From contig NZ_JABJVV010000020.1 in the NCBI RefSeq assembly GCF_013155545.1, positions 36,643-100,642 of the forward strand: a DNA stretch of 64,000 nucleotides, written 5' to 3'. Of this stretch, positions 33,209-42,080 are shown piece after piece (within the stretch, counting starts at the first letter, position 1; each line of letters begins with the position of its first letter). The stretch is from Caenimonas soli. Its GTDB lineage: Bacteria > Pseudomonadota > Gammaproteobacteria > Burkholderiales > Burkholderiaceae_C. A program made the translations under genes and the position numbers. The notes below the pieces were generated by a model. It had not been told where the DNA came from. It saw nothing but the letters and a program-made list of their open reading frames with translations, and ran no database searches.

Positions 33209-34549
33209 ATGAGCGCCAGCGCAACCGCCATCCGAACGCCGTACGACCCTGTACCGGCTGCCCCGTCCCAGGCCACGATAGCCGCCACCTACCGCAAGGT
33301 GACCTGGCGGCTGGTCCCGTTCCTCTTCCTCTGCTACGTCGTCGCCTTCCTCGATCGCATCAACATCGGCTATGCGCAGCTGCAGATGAAGCAGAGCCTG
33401 CCCTTCAGCGACGCGGTGTATGGCCTGGGGGCCGGTATCTTCTTCATCGGCTACTTCCTGTTCGAGGTGCCCAGCAACCTGATGCTGGCCAAAGTCGGCG
33501 CTCGCCGCACGCTGCTGCGCATCATGTCCTGCTGGGGCGTGGTGGCTGCCGCGATGATGTTCGTCACCACACCGACGATGTTCTACGTGCTGCGCTTCCT
33601 GCTCGGCATGTTCGAGGCCGGCTTCTTCCCGGGCGTGCTGCTGTACCTCACGTACTGGTACCCCAACGCCCGCCGCGGCCGCATCATCGCCCTGTTCATG
33701 AGCGCCACGGCCATCGCCGGCATCATCGCCGGCCCGCTGTCGGGCGGGATCATGAAGTACATGGACGGCATGAACGGCTGGGCCGGCTGGCAATGGCTGT
33801 TCCTGGTGCAAGGCCTGCCGGCCACGCTGCTGGGCATCGCCGCCTTCTTCTACCTGCAGGACAAGCCCGAAGACGCGCGCTGGCTGACCCCGGCGGAGAA
33901 AAGCATCGTCCGCGCCGAGCTCGACCAGGACCAGCAAGCCGCCGCCTCGCATGGCTCGTTCTGGCAGCTGCTGCGCGACCCCAAGGTCTACCTGATGTCG
34001 TTCATCTACTTCCTGCTGCTAGGCGCCGCGTACGCCATCATCTTCTGGGTGCCCACGGTGATCCGAAGCTGGGGCGTCACCGACATGCTGCAGATCGGCC
34101 TTTACGCCGCCATCCCCAACCTGATCGGCGCCGTCGCCATGGTGCTGGTCGCCCGCCATTCGGACAAGATGATGGAGCGTCGCTGGCACTTGATCGCCTG
34201 CGTGCTGGTCGCATCCGTGGGCATGCTGCTGACGGTGATGGCCAAGGGCAACCTGGCGCTGTCGCTGGCCTGCCTGTCGCTGGCGGTGGTTGGCGTGGCA
34301 TCGGCCACCCCGATCTTCTTCACGATCCCCACGGCTTACCTGGCGCCGGCCTCGGCCGCCGCGGGCTTGGCCCTGATCAGCAGCCTGGGCAACCTGGGCG
34401 CCGCGGTGAGCCCCTCGCTCACCGGCCTGATCAGTGCGCGCACCGGCAATCCGCTGGACAGCATGTTCCTGGTCATCGCCGTCTACGCCCTGGTTGCCGC
34501 GATCGTCTGGCTGGCGGTGCCGGCCAAGATGCTGCGCCAGGCGCGTTGA
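33209..34549 (+). CDS. MFS transporter, anion:cation symporter type
   Basis: The ATG at 33209 follows CAGGAG by 8 bases. The 446-residue protein has twelve hydrophobic segments. The ACS-family hallmarks are LDRINIGYAQLQMK near the first loop, VPSNLMLAKVGARR and FLLGMFEAGFFPGVLLYLTYWYP. Relatives import tartrate, phthalate, galactonate or other organic acids. Closeness to tarD (1.9 kb) and loss of the local Bug protein make tartrate a candidate. Co-transcription with the acyltransferase gene (14-base gap) is unexplained by that role. Confidence 0.87.
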   Translation: MSASATAIRTPYDPVPAAPSQATIAATYRKVTWRLVPFLFLCYVVAFLDRINIGYAQLQMKQSLPFSDAVYGLGAGIFFIGYFLFEVPSNLMLAKVGARRTLLRIMSCWGVVAAAMMFVTTPTMFYVLRFLLGMFEAGFFPGVLLYLTYWYPNARRGRIIALFMSATAIAGIIAGPLSGGIMKYMDGMNGWAGWQWLFLVQGLPATLLGIAAFFYLQDKPEDARWLTPAEKSIVRAELDQDQQAAASHGSFWQLLRDPKVYLMSFIYFLLLGAAYAIIFWVPTVIRSWGVTDMLQIGLYAAIPNLIGAVAMVLVARHSDKMMERRWHLIACVLVASVGMLLTVMAKGNLALSLACLSLAVVGVASATPIFFTIPTAYLAPASAAAGLALISSLGNLGAAVSPSLTGLISARTGNPLDSMFLVIAVYALVAAIVWLAVPAKMLRQAR

Positions 34550-34562
34550 GGAGGCCACATCC

Positions 34563-36083
34563 ATGGACCACTTGAGCGGCCTCGACGCCACCTTCCTGTA
34601 CATCGAAACGCCGGAGATGCCCATGCACGTGGGCAGCGTTCACCTCTTCGATCTGCCCAAGGGCTATCAGGGCGACTTCTACGACAACGTGCGGGAGCAC
34701 ATCGCCAGGCGCATGCACCTGGCACCGCTGTTCCAGCGCAAGCTGGCGCTGATGCCCTTCGAGCTGGCCAACCCGGTGTGGGTGGACGACGAGGATGTGG
34801 ACCTGGACTACCACGTGCGGCGAGTCTCGCTCGCGCGGCCCGGCAGCATGCTGCAGCTGGAACAGATGATCGGGCGGCTGCATTCCAGCCTGATCGACCG
34901 CAGCCGGCCGCTGTGGGAGTTCTATGTGATCGAGGGCTTCCACACCGGGCAGGTGGCCTTCTACACCAAGATTCACCATGCGGCGATGGACGGCGCCGCC
35001 GGCGTGGCGCTGGGGCAGGCCGTGTTCGACCTGACGCCCGTCCCGCGCGCGGTCAAGCCCCCGCGCCAGCGCGTTCGCGCCAACCGCTACCAGCTGGGCA
35101 TCGCCGAGCTGGCCGGCGCGGCGCTGTCGAACACCGTGACCCAGTACGTCAAGCTGGCAAAAATCCTGCCCGACATGGGCCGGGCCGCCAAGAGCCTGCT
35201 CAAGCGTGAAAGCGACGAAAAGGGCAAGCGCCGCTTCGTCGCGCGCAAGCAGTTCAAGTTCGGGCCGCGCACGCCGATCAACGGCGCCATCACCAACCAA
35301 CGCTCGTTCGCCGGCGCTTGCATGCCGCTGGCCGAGGTCAAGGAGATCACGCGCGCCACCGACACCACGGTGAACGACGTGGTGCTGGCCATGTGCTCCG
35401 CTGCGCTGCGCCGCTACCTGGCGGACGAAGACTGCCGCCCGGACAAGCCCCTGATCGCCGGCGTGCCGGTGAGCCTGCGCGAGGCCGGCAACACCGACTT
35501 GAACAACCAGGTCTCGATGATGTTCGTCGGTCTGGCAACGGACATCAAGGATCCGCTCGAGCGCCTGGCCGCGATCCGGACCAACGCGATCGCCGCGAAG
35601 GAAGTCAACAGCCAGATCAAGACCGCGATCCCTACCGATTTCCCCTCGTTCGGCGCGCCTTGGCTGATGAGCGGGTTGGCGTCGCTCTACGGGCGTTCGC
35701 GCCTGGCCAATGTGATTCCGCCGCTGGCGAACGTGGCCATCTCCAACGTGCCGGGTTCGCCGGTACCGCTTTACCTGGCGGGCGCCAGGGTCGCGAGCTA
35801 CATCCCCGTGTCCATTCCCGGCCATGGCGTGGGACTGAACATCACCGTGCAAAGCTACGACGGCGTACTCGGCTTCGGCATCACGGCTTGCCGCCGGGCC
35901 GTGCCGGACCCCCAGTCGGTGGCCAACTACCTGCGCGGCGCGCTGGCCGAGCTACTGGCAGCCGTGCGCGCATTGCCGGTGAACCAGGAGCCGGCTGGGG
36001 CGCGTGCGCCAGCGGCTCGTGCGGCCAAAACCCGTGCCCGGCATGTCAATGCGAAGCGAGCAACGTCGCCAATGCCCGGTTGA
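34563..36083 (+). CDS. Wax ester synthase/diacylglycerol acyltransferase (WS/DGAT)
   Basis: The ATG at 34563 has GAGGAGG 8 bases upstream. The 506-residue product has the family's full length. The catalytic HHxxxDG is present as IHHAAMDGAAG near residue 140. NDVVLAMCSAALRRYL, the conserved PLW motif (RSRPLWEFY) and NVPGS (AISNVPGSPVPLY) also match. It makes wax esters or triacylglycerol from acyl-CoA, giving storage lipid. It shares an operon with the MFS gene. The 3' end overlaps the convergent hydrolase gene by 38 bases. Confidence 0.92.
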   Translation: MDHLSGLDATFLYIETPEMPMHVGSVHLFDLPKGYQGDFYDNVREHIARRMHLAPLFQRKLALMPFELANPVWVDDEDVDLDYHVRRVSLARPGSMLQLEQMIGRLHSSLIDRSRPLWEFYVIEGFHTGQVAFYTKIHHAAMDGAAGVALGQAVFDLTPVPRAVKPPRQRVRANRYQLGIAELAGAALSNTVTQYVKLAKILPDMGRAAKSLLKRESDEKGKRRFVARKQFKFGPRTPINGAITNQRSFAGACMPLAEVKEITRATDTTVNDVVLAMCSAALRRYLADEDCRPDKPLIAGVPVSLREAGNTDLNNQVSMMFVGLATDIKDPLERLAAIRTNAIAAKEVNSQIKTAIPTDFPSFGAPWLMSGLASLYGRSRLANVIPPLANVAISNVPGSPVPLYLAGARVASYIPVSIPGHGVGLNITVQSYDGVLGFGITACRRAVPDPQSVANYLRGALAELLAAVRALPVNQEPAGARAPAARAAKTRARHVNAKRATSPMPG

Positions 36084-36906
36084 ACGTCTCGGGCCGTTCA
36101 TATTGCACCCAGTGCCCCGCGCCCTCGACCAGCACCAGCTCACCAAAATTGGGGAGCCGCTGCAGCAACGCCTGCAGCTCCCCCATTAGTCCGACGTAGA
36201 GCTGGTCGCACTCACCCCAGATGCCATCAACCTTGCATTGCAGCAGGGGCAGCGTCTGCGCCAGGATGTCGGTACGCGCGATGCGGCGTCGGCGCATTCT
36301 GTCGCGCGCCATGTTGGCGGCGTGCAGCTGGACGGTGAAGTCGTCGATGTTCTCGGGGTCGTGAATCAGCAGCACGCCCAGGTTGTGCCGGTGCACGGCA
36401 TTGCGCGCCTCGATGTCTTCCAGGTGGCGCCACTCTTTCAGCCCCAAGTCTTTGGCGCGAAATCCGAGGGCGGGGGCGCCGGCAATCACCAGGTGCCGGA
36501 TCAGGGCCGGCCTTGCCGCTGCGATCAAGCCGCCCAACATCCCGCCGAACGAGAAACCTGCGAGGTCGAAGCCTTCCGTTCCAACCACCTCACGCAGCCC
36601 TGCGGCCACCGGCTCCACCATGCCGTCTACGTCGGTAACGCCTCGGGCGGCGACCGAGTCGCCGAAACCGGGCAAGTCAGGCACGATGACGCGCCGACCG
36701 GTGGCGGCCAACGGCTCTACATTTCGCAACCAGTGCGTCCAGCTGCCGCTGCCGCCGTGCAGCAGCACCAGGGGCTCGTCTTTCTCTTCGCCCCACACGC
36801 GCCAGGCGATGCGGGTCTCACCGTGTACCGTTTCGATACGCCTGGAGCGGGAGAGAACGCGCAGCGCGGCCGCGGGGAGTTCGTGGGAGAGCGGGGGCTG
36901 CGACAT
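36046..36906 (-). CDS. Alpha/beta hydrolase
   Basis: The 286-residue protein has the oxyanion block LLHGGSGSWTHWLRN, nucleophile Ser in AGFSFGGMLGG, acid Asp in GECDQLY and His in EGAGHWVQYE. That completes a normal triad. It has no signal peptide, so it is cytosolic. Substrate is not predictable from sequence. Convergence with the WS/DGAT gene might hint at lipid esters, but there is no direct evidence. Confidence 0.88.
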   Translation of the reverse strand: MSQPPLSHELPAAALRVLSRSRRIETVHGETRIAWRVWGEEKDEPLVLLHGGSGSWTHWLRNVEPLAATGRRVIVPDLPGFGDSVAARGVTDVDGMVEPVAAGLREVVGTEGFDLAGFSFGGMLGGLIAAARPALIRHLVIAGAPALGFRAKDLGLKEWRHLEDIEARNAVHRHNLGVLLIHDPENIDDFTVQLHAANMARDRMRRRRIARTDILAQTLPLLQCKVDGIWGECDQLYVGLMGELQALLQRLPNFGELVLVEGAGHWVQYERPETFNRALATLLASH

Positions 36907-37063
36907 CGGGTGTTTCAGTTTTTCAAGGACTTCGCTTTAGCTCGGCCTGAGCCATCGCCATCATGTTAGCGCTACGCGCGTTGAAGACACTGGTTACGAA
37001 CCTACGCGTTTCAAGCTGAAATTTCGCTTGATCGACAAACGCTTTGTCGACAGACTCCGCCCC

Positions 37064-37303
37064 ATGAATCGCGAGCCGAATACCAACCCCACCCGGATGC
37101 TTGAACAGGTGCGAGATCTGAGACAGCTGCGCGACATCGCGCAACGCGAACACGGGCCTCAGGGCAGATCAACCAAGCGCATCCAGGAAGCGCTGACTCA
37201 AGCGGAGCGGGAACTGGAAAATGGGCGCGCAGGCTTCAAGCCAGTGACGCAGCAGGAAAGTGCAGCTGCTGCCGACTGGAAAAACGACGGTTCTCGCCGG
37301 TGA
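37064..37303 (+). CDS. Possible small helical protein overlapping the pseudouridine synthase gene
   Basis: The 79-residue frame (MNREPNTNPTRMLEQVRDLR) is helical and charged, with no recognised domain. Its last 68 bases overlap the 3' end of the opposite-strand RluA-type gene. It would fill the otherwise empty 36907-37235 gap. Coding potential is plausible but unproven. Confidence 0.35.
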   Translation: MNREPNTNPTRMLEQVRDLRQLRDIAQREHGPQGRSTKRIQEALTQAERELENGRAGFKPVTQQESAAAADWKNDGSRR

Positions 37304-38147
37304 CGGGGTCGCGGAAGGCGATGCTTTCCGCGAGCAGCCGTAGCGGGTCGTCGATCTTGTCACCGCCTTGGGGCATCAAGGTCGGATAGATGCGGTCGCC
37401 CAGGATGGGCAGCCCCAGGGCCGCCATGTGCACCCGCAACTGATGCCGCTTTCCGGTGAGCGGGCGAAGGCGGTAGCGTGCCTGCGTGCCGCGCATTTCC
37501 ATCAATTCGATTTCGGTCCGCGCGTTCGGTTTTCTTGAGGCATCGTCGGGCGCCTCGCGCATCTGCATAAATTGATCGCTGGTCACCAGGGTGCTGGTGC
37601 GAGTCAGGGGGAACTGCAGCAATGCATTGGCGGGCGCGATGGCCTGGTAGCTCTTGACGACCGCGCGGTCGGCAAAGAGGGCGTGATAACCCGCGCAGGT
37701 CGCAGGCTGCTTGGCGAACAGCACGACGCCGGCGGTCTCGCGGTCGAGTCGGTGCAAGGGTGTCAGCGCATCGAGACCCAGCTGGCGGCGCAACCGCACC
37801 AGCAAGGTCTCCTGAAGGTAGTTGCCCGACGGCGTGACGGGCAGGAAGTGCGGCTTGTCGGCCACCACCAGCAGTTCGTCTTCGAACAGCACGCAGGCCT
37901 GCGCCGCATTGGGAACCTCATCCGGAACCGTGCGGTAGTAATACAGCTTTCCGTACGGCACGTAAGGCTGCTCCGGCGCGACGCAACTGCCCGCGCGGTC
38001 AACGACATTGCCGCCCGCCATGCGCGCGCTCCACTCGGCCGCGGAGATCGCGGGGAACCGGTCCACCAGGAAATCCAGCATGCAGGTCCATCGACCGGCC
38101 GGCAGCGCCACCTGGCTCGGACCGACACCGTCGCGAGTGGGCAGCAT
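37236..38147 (-). CDS. RluA-family RNA pseudouridine synthase
   Basis: The 303-residue protein has the catalytic motif LHRLDRETAGVVLFAK with the essential Asp. LLVVADKPHFLPVTP is the family's motif I and RHQLRVHMAALGLPILGD its motif III. There is no S4 domain of the usual kind at the N-terminus. It isomerises uridine in rRNA or tRNA; the target base cannot be assigned. It starts 3 bases after the trhO stop, so the two RNA-modification genes form an operon. Confidence 0.9.
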   Translation of the reverse strand: MLPTRDGVGPSQVALPAGRWTCMLDFLVDRFPAISAAEWSARMAGGNVVDRAGSCVAPEQPYVPYGKLYYYRTVPDEVPNAAQACVLFEDELLVVADKPHFLPVTPSGNYLQETLLVRLRRQLGLDALTPLHRLDRETAGVVLFAKQPATCAGYHALFADRAVVKSYQAIAPANALLQFPLTRTSTLVTSDQFMQMREAPDDASRKPNARTEIELMEMRGTQARYRLRPLTGKRHQLRVHMAALGLPILGDRIYPTLMPQGGDKIDDPLRLLAESIAFRDPVTGENRRFSSRQQLHFPAASLA

Positions 38148-38150
38148 GGG

Positions 38151-39020
38151 CTAGGCCACCGACTCTTCGGGCTGCGCCCCGACCGCCTGTGCCAGCCGCA
38201 GGCCCCGCGCGAGTCGCCAGGCCCCGTCCGATTCCTCCGCGTACACGTCCTCAAGCGTGGTGGCGGTTTCCTGCAAGCGGCTGTCCAGCGCCACGCGATT
38301 ATCGAACACGAAGCATTCGCCGCGCCAGTCCCGATCCGCATCGGGCATCTGCAGAAAGTAGTTGAGGATGCCGCCTTCGAGCTGGTAGACGGGCAGGCCC
38401 AGGTCCAGCATCCAGGCGCTGGTCTTTTCGCATCGGATGCCGCCGGTGCAGTACATCGCAACGCGCTTGCCTTGGGCTTTCCACTCCGCAGCGTGGGCCC
38501 GCACATAGGCCGGAAAGTCGCGGAAGTTGGTCACCCCGGGGTCGATGGCGCCTTCGAAATGGCCGAGGCGATATTCGAAGCTATTGCGGTTGTCCAGCAG
38601 CACCAGCTCGGGATCCTTGATCAGCTCGCGCCAATCCTGCGGCGAGACATTGGTGCCGGTCCCGCGGCCATCCACCCCCTCGATGCCAAGCGGCACGATC
38701 TCTTTCTTGACGTGCACCTTCATCTTGCCGAAAGGAGGTGTGGTGCACGCACTGCGCTTGAATGCCATGCCGCTGAAGGCGCCGGCAAAGGCCGGGTCCT
38801 GCAGCAGAGCCTGTTCGATGCGGTCCACAGCTTCTGGCGTGCCGGCTAGCATGCCGTTGACGCCCTCGGTGGCCACCAGGATGCTGCCGCTGAGCCCGTC
38901 GCCCCCCTGCGAGACCAGCTCGCGCAAGCGGACGGCCACTTCCTCAGGCTGCGGCAGCTGCGTGAATTTGTAGAACGCGGTGTGGAGCAGGGGAGGCGGC
39001 GGGCGGCGAGGCAGGGACAT
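38151..39020 (-). CDS. trhO: tRNA uridine(34) hydroxylase TrhO, rhodanese domain (YceA)
   Basis: The start at 39020 (MSLPRRPPPPLLHTAFYKF) gives 289 residues. The N-terminal ferredoxin-like domain (SILVATEGVNGMLAGT) is followed by a rhodanese domain (LVLLDNRNSFEYRLGHFEGA). The active-site loop is MYCTGGIRCEKTSAWM. TrhO uses oxygen to make 5-hydroxyuridine at tRNA position 34. It is adjacent to the pseudouridine synthase gene. Confidence 0.93.
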   Translation of the reverse strand: MSLPRRPPPPLLHTAFYKFTQLPQPEEVAVRLRELVSQGGDGLSGSILVATEGVNGMLAGTPEAVDRIEQALLQDPAFAGAFSGMAFKRSACTTPPFGKMKVHVKKEIVPLGIEGVDGRGTGTNVSPQDWRELIKDPELVLLDNRNSFEYRLGHFEGAIDPGVTNFRDFPAYVRAHAAEWKAQGKRVAMYCTGGIRCEKTSAWMLDLGLPVYQLEGGILNYFLQMPDADRDWRGECFVFDNRVALDSRLQETATTLEDVYAEESDGAWRLARGLRLAQAVGAQPEESVA

Positions 39021-39062
39021 CGGGCTGATTTTCCCACGGGTGGGCGGATGCACTGATGGGGC

Positions 39063-40067
39063 TCACCCGCGCCGAACCTGCCAGCCGTCCACCAACCGGT
39101 TCCACGCCGCCATGCGATCGCCGGCGGCGGTGCCGGCCGCGCCGGAGTTGCTGGCCACCAGTCGATCGATCGCGGCCTCCTGCTCCCGGCTGAATTCCTC
39201 CGGAAACATCGGCACGACGGTGACGATGCAGTCCGCAGCCTCTGCGCCGCTTGCCCACGGCAGGCCCGCGTCCTTGATGCGATAGCTCAGGTAGCCCCGG
39301 CGCAGCTTCATCTGCTGCAGTCCGCGGGGCGTGGGAACCTCGATCCAGCGATTGGCCATCCAGGCAAAGCCGTCAACGGGCAGCTCGCATTTCAAGGTGC
39401 CGTCGGCTTCGGCCGTGAAGAACTCGTGCGGCTGCAACTCCACGCGCAGACGCAGGGCCAGCTTGTGCTTGCGCTGCCTGCCTTGCACGCGGGCGGTGAC
39501 ATCGAGCAGGTCGCCGGCGCGCGCGCCGGGCGCGACTTGCACCCGGCAGCGGTACTTGCTCGCCGGCGCCTTGCCGCTGGCTGCGCAGGCAGTGCAGCCT
39601 TGGCGCGTCTTCCCGTGACCCTGGCAGGCGGTGCATTCGACCGCGGAAGAGACCCAGCCGAACCAGAGATGCTGCCGGATGTGGCCGACGCCGCCACATT
39701 CGCTGCATTCGCTGGCTTGCGGCTGCAGGCCACTGCCTGCGCAGTCGGCGCAGTCCTCGACCACCTCGCCCCGGACTTCCTTGACGCAGCCGACTACCAC
39801 CTCTTCGAGCGTGAGGCTCACGGTGTGCTCCGCGGTGGGTTGCGGACCCGGGGTGGGTTTCTCGTCGGCTTCCGCCTCCGGCTCGCCCCGGACCCGGCGA
39901 ATCTCCTCCAGTGCGCGATTGATGCGCTGGATCTTTCGCAGCGCCTGCGGGCTGTCGTTGCGATCCGGGTGCCAGCGCGCGGACAGGCGACGCCAGGCCG
40001 CCTTCACTTCGGCATCGCTGGAGCCCGGCGCCAAGCCGAGTTCGTGATAGGGGTCTTCGACGTGCAT
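39063..40067 (-). CDS. J-domain protein with a DnaJ-type zinc-finger region
   Basis: The 334-residue protein has an N-terminal J domain with HPD (ARWHPDRND near 31-39). A Cys-rich region with four CxxC/CxxCxG motifs covers about 105-165 (CADCAGSG, CSECGGVG, CTACQGHG, CTACAASG). A C-terminal substrate-like part follows. The Gly/Phe linker of DnaJ is missing. It is probably an Hsp70 co-chaperone with a special client. It lies 42 bases upstream of trhO on the same strand. Confidence 0.88.
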   Translation of the reverse strand: MHVEDPYHELGLAPGSSDAEVKAAWRRLSARWHPDRNDSPQALRKIQRINRALEEIRRVRGEPEAEADEKPTPGPQPTAEHTVSLTLEEVVVGCVKEVRGEVVEDCADCAGSGLQPQASECSECGGVGHIRQHLWFGWVSSAVECTACQGHGKTRQGCTACAASGKAPASKYRCRVQVAPGARAGDLLDVTARVQGRQRKHKLALRLRVELQPHEFFTAEADGTLKCELPVDGFAWMANRWIEVPTPRGLQQMKLRRGYLSYRIKDAGLPWASGAEAADCIVTVVPMFPEEFSREQEAAIDRLVASNSGAAGTAAGDRMAAWNRLVDGWQVRRG

Positions 40068-40116
40068 GGGACTTCAATGCGCAAGCTCTGTTGCGGTGCA
40101 TCATGGTAGCGGACCG

Positions 40117-40947
40117 TCACGGGCTGACGCTGATCGCACACACTCTTTGACAAAGCAGGCGCCTCAACGCGCCAGGATCTTGTGCCTTTGCCACCACAGG
40201 TGGCCGAATGACGGGATGGTCTTTCGGGCTGGCAGCCGGACTGAAATGCATCCCGTAGATTCGAGGGGCCCCCGGCACGGGTACGAGATTTTTGCCCAGT
40301 CGCTGTGAGGCGTCGGCGGCCAACTCCGGGGTCAGACAAACCACGTGCGCAACCCCGCGCACGGCTTCCGACAACCCGCGGGGGTCGACACCGTAGTAGT
40401 GGGAGTTGGCTTTGTTGGTCAGGGCAATGACGGGCAATGCCCGCTGGTCCAGCAGGACGTGGTCACAAAACGCGTCGAGCTGCATGGGATCGCCCACCAT
40501 TCGGGGCTCCCCGACGACCGCGACGCCTCCATCCTCCAGATCGAGTCGTTCGACCCATGCGCCCAGCAGTTTGGGCGGAGCAATGACTGCGGGGGCGGAA
40601 TCCAAGTTGGAGCACGCGGTTTGCAGAGTCATCAGGTCCGCTTCGCCCGTGTCCGTGACCGTCGCGCGCGTCGTCCATGTGCGCCGGCTGTTCTTCTCGC
40701 TGTAGGCCACCTCGAGCATCCAGGCCGAGCCGTCGGCGTTGGTCGTCAGCAAAAGCCTCTGGCCGGGACAGCGTCGCTCCAGCGCACTGCTTTCGAGCTC
40801 TGAGGCGGACGGTATGAGCTGTGGCCACTTGGTGCCGACCCAGCGCCAGGCAAGGTCCTTCGCCCGCCGGCGGTTCGCGTAGGAATTGGCCCTGCTTCGA
40901 AGTGCCGTGCGGAAAACAAGTCTTGAACTTTCAGGTTGGAGGCTCAT
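40117..40947 (-). CDS. Unrecognised cytosolic protein, possibly a stand-alone defence-associated module
   Basis: The 276-residue protein has no signal or membrane segment. The middle part (DAFCDHVLLDQRALPVIALT, then LSEAVRGVAHVVCLTPELAA and PGAPRIYGMHF) resembles, from memory, the N-terminal region of large uncharacterised bacterial proteins. Those have the pattern of a residual nuclease-like beta core followed by GLAHVVVL...L...LGK...GAVRLYxPGF. Here the ORF stops soon after that block, so it is either a short family member or a truncated one. I cannot assign an activity. It is transcribed alone. Confidence 0.6.
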   Translation of the reverse strand: MSLQPESSRLVFRTALRSRANSYANRRRAKDLAWRWVGTKWPQLIPSASELESSALERRCPGQRLLLTTNADGSAWMLEVAYSEKNSRRTWTTRATVTDTGEADLMTLQTACSNLDSAPAVIAPPKLLGAWVERLDLEDGGVAVVGEPRMVGDPMQLDAFCDHVLLDQRALPVIALTNKANSHYYGVDPRGLSEAVRGVAHVVCLTPELAADASQRLGKNLVPVPGAPRIYGMHFSPAASPKDHPVIRPPVVAKAQDPGALRRLLCQRVCAISVSP

Positions 40948-41138
40948 GGTGACTGCACTGCAAGCAGTTATCGAGCCCGGATGGAACTTCGTTCATGGTG
41001 CCGTCCGTTGCGCGTCAGACTTGCCGCCGCGATTGTCACTTCGGTTTTTTCTGAGTATTCTGAAGGTATTCGCTTCTTTTTCCTTCGCAATGCCGCTGCT
41101 ATCTTCAGGAACCTGAACAAACCTCCTGGGGAATCCTC

Positions 41139-42080
41139 ATGAAGAAAGCATTGGCCCTCTTTGCTGTCGTACTTTCGATCGGTATGACGGCCGCGCTCGA
41201 CGCCGAAGCCAAACGGCTGGGCGGCGGCAAGTCCGGCGGCATGCAGCGCCAGAACATCTCCGCCCCGGCCAAACCGGCCGGCGGTGCGCAGGGCGCCCCC
41301 GGGCAGGCGGCGCCTGCGGCGGGATCTCCGGCCGTTGCCGGCGCGCCCGCCGCCGCGGCCGCCGCAGCGCCAAAGCGCAACTGGATGGGCCCCGTTGCGG
41401 GCTTGGCGGCCGGTCTGGGTCTGGCTGCATTGGCCTCGCACTTCGGCTTCGGCGAGGCCCTGGCGAACATGATGATGATCGGTCTCGTCGTGATGGCCGT
41501 GTTGCTCTTGGTCGGCTTCATGCTACGCAAGCGGGCAGCGGGCCAGGCCGGAACCCTGGCAGGCGCCGGCGGCCCGGCCTATCGCGGCTCCGAGCCCCGT
41601 TCGCTGCAGCAAGGCGGCTCCCTGATCGGCTCGCGCCTCGGAGGAGGCCTCGGTTCGCCAAGTGCGGGCGGGCAGCCCACGGGCATCCCGGCCGACTTCG
41701 ACACGGCCACCTTCGCGCGCAACGCCGAGGCCCAGTTCGTCGGTTTGCAAACCGCCAACGATGCACGTGATTTGAATGCGTTGCGTGGCTACTTGACGCC
41801 GGAAATGTTTGACCTGGTGCGGGCAGACATCGACGCCCGCAGCGACGCGCCGCAGAAGACGGAAGTGTTCGGACTGCAGGCGCAGGTGCTGGATGTGGCT
41901 CAGGAAGAGACGCACTATGTGGTGAGCGTGCGCTTCACCGGCAGCGTGCGAGACCAGCATGGGGCCGTGCCGGAGGACCTGGACGAGATCTGGCACCTGA
42001 CCAAGCCGCGTGCCGGCCAGGGTGGCTGGATGATCGCCGGCATCCAGCAGGGCGCGGAATCCGATGGCAGGCCCGCTTAA
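41139..42080 (+). CDS. Membrane-anchored Tim44-domain protein
   Basis: The 313-residue protein has an N-terminal hydrophobic signal (ALFAVVLSIGMTAALDAEA), a long Ala/Pro/Gly-rich segment, and membrane segments at about 85-102 and 108-128. A C-terminal Tim44-like domain spans about 185-305 (ARNAEAQFVGLQTANDARDL, then LTPEMFDLVRADI and LDEIWHLTKP). Bacterial members are inner-membrane proteins of uncertain role. The ribosome site (cctcctgggga region) is weak. It overlaps the following LysR-type gene by 17 bases. Confidence 0.88.
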   Translation: MKKALALFAVVLSIGMTAALDAEAKRLGGGKSGGMQRQNISAPAKPAGGAQGAPGQAAPAAGSPAVAGAPAAAAAAAPKRNWMGPVAGLAAGLGLAALASHFGFGEALANMMMIGLVVMAVLLLVGFMLRKRAAGQAGTLAGAGGPAYRGSEPRSLQQGGSLIGSRLGGGLGSPSAGGQPTGIPADFDTATFARNAEAQFVGLQTANDARDLNALRGYLTPEMFDLVRADIDARSDAPQKTEVFGLQAQVLDVAQEETHYVVSVRFTGSVRDQHGAVPEDLDEIWHLTKPRAGQGGWMIAGIQQGAESDGRPA

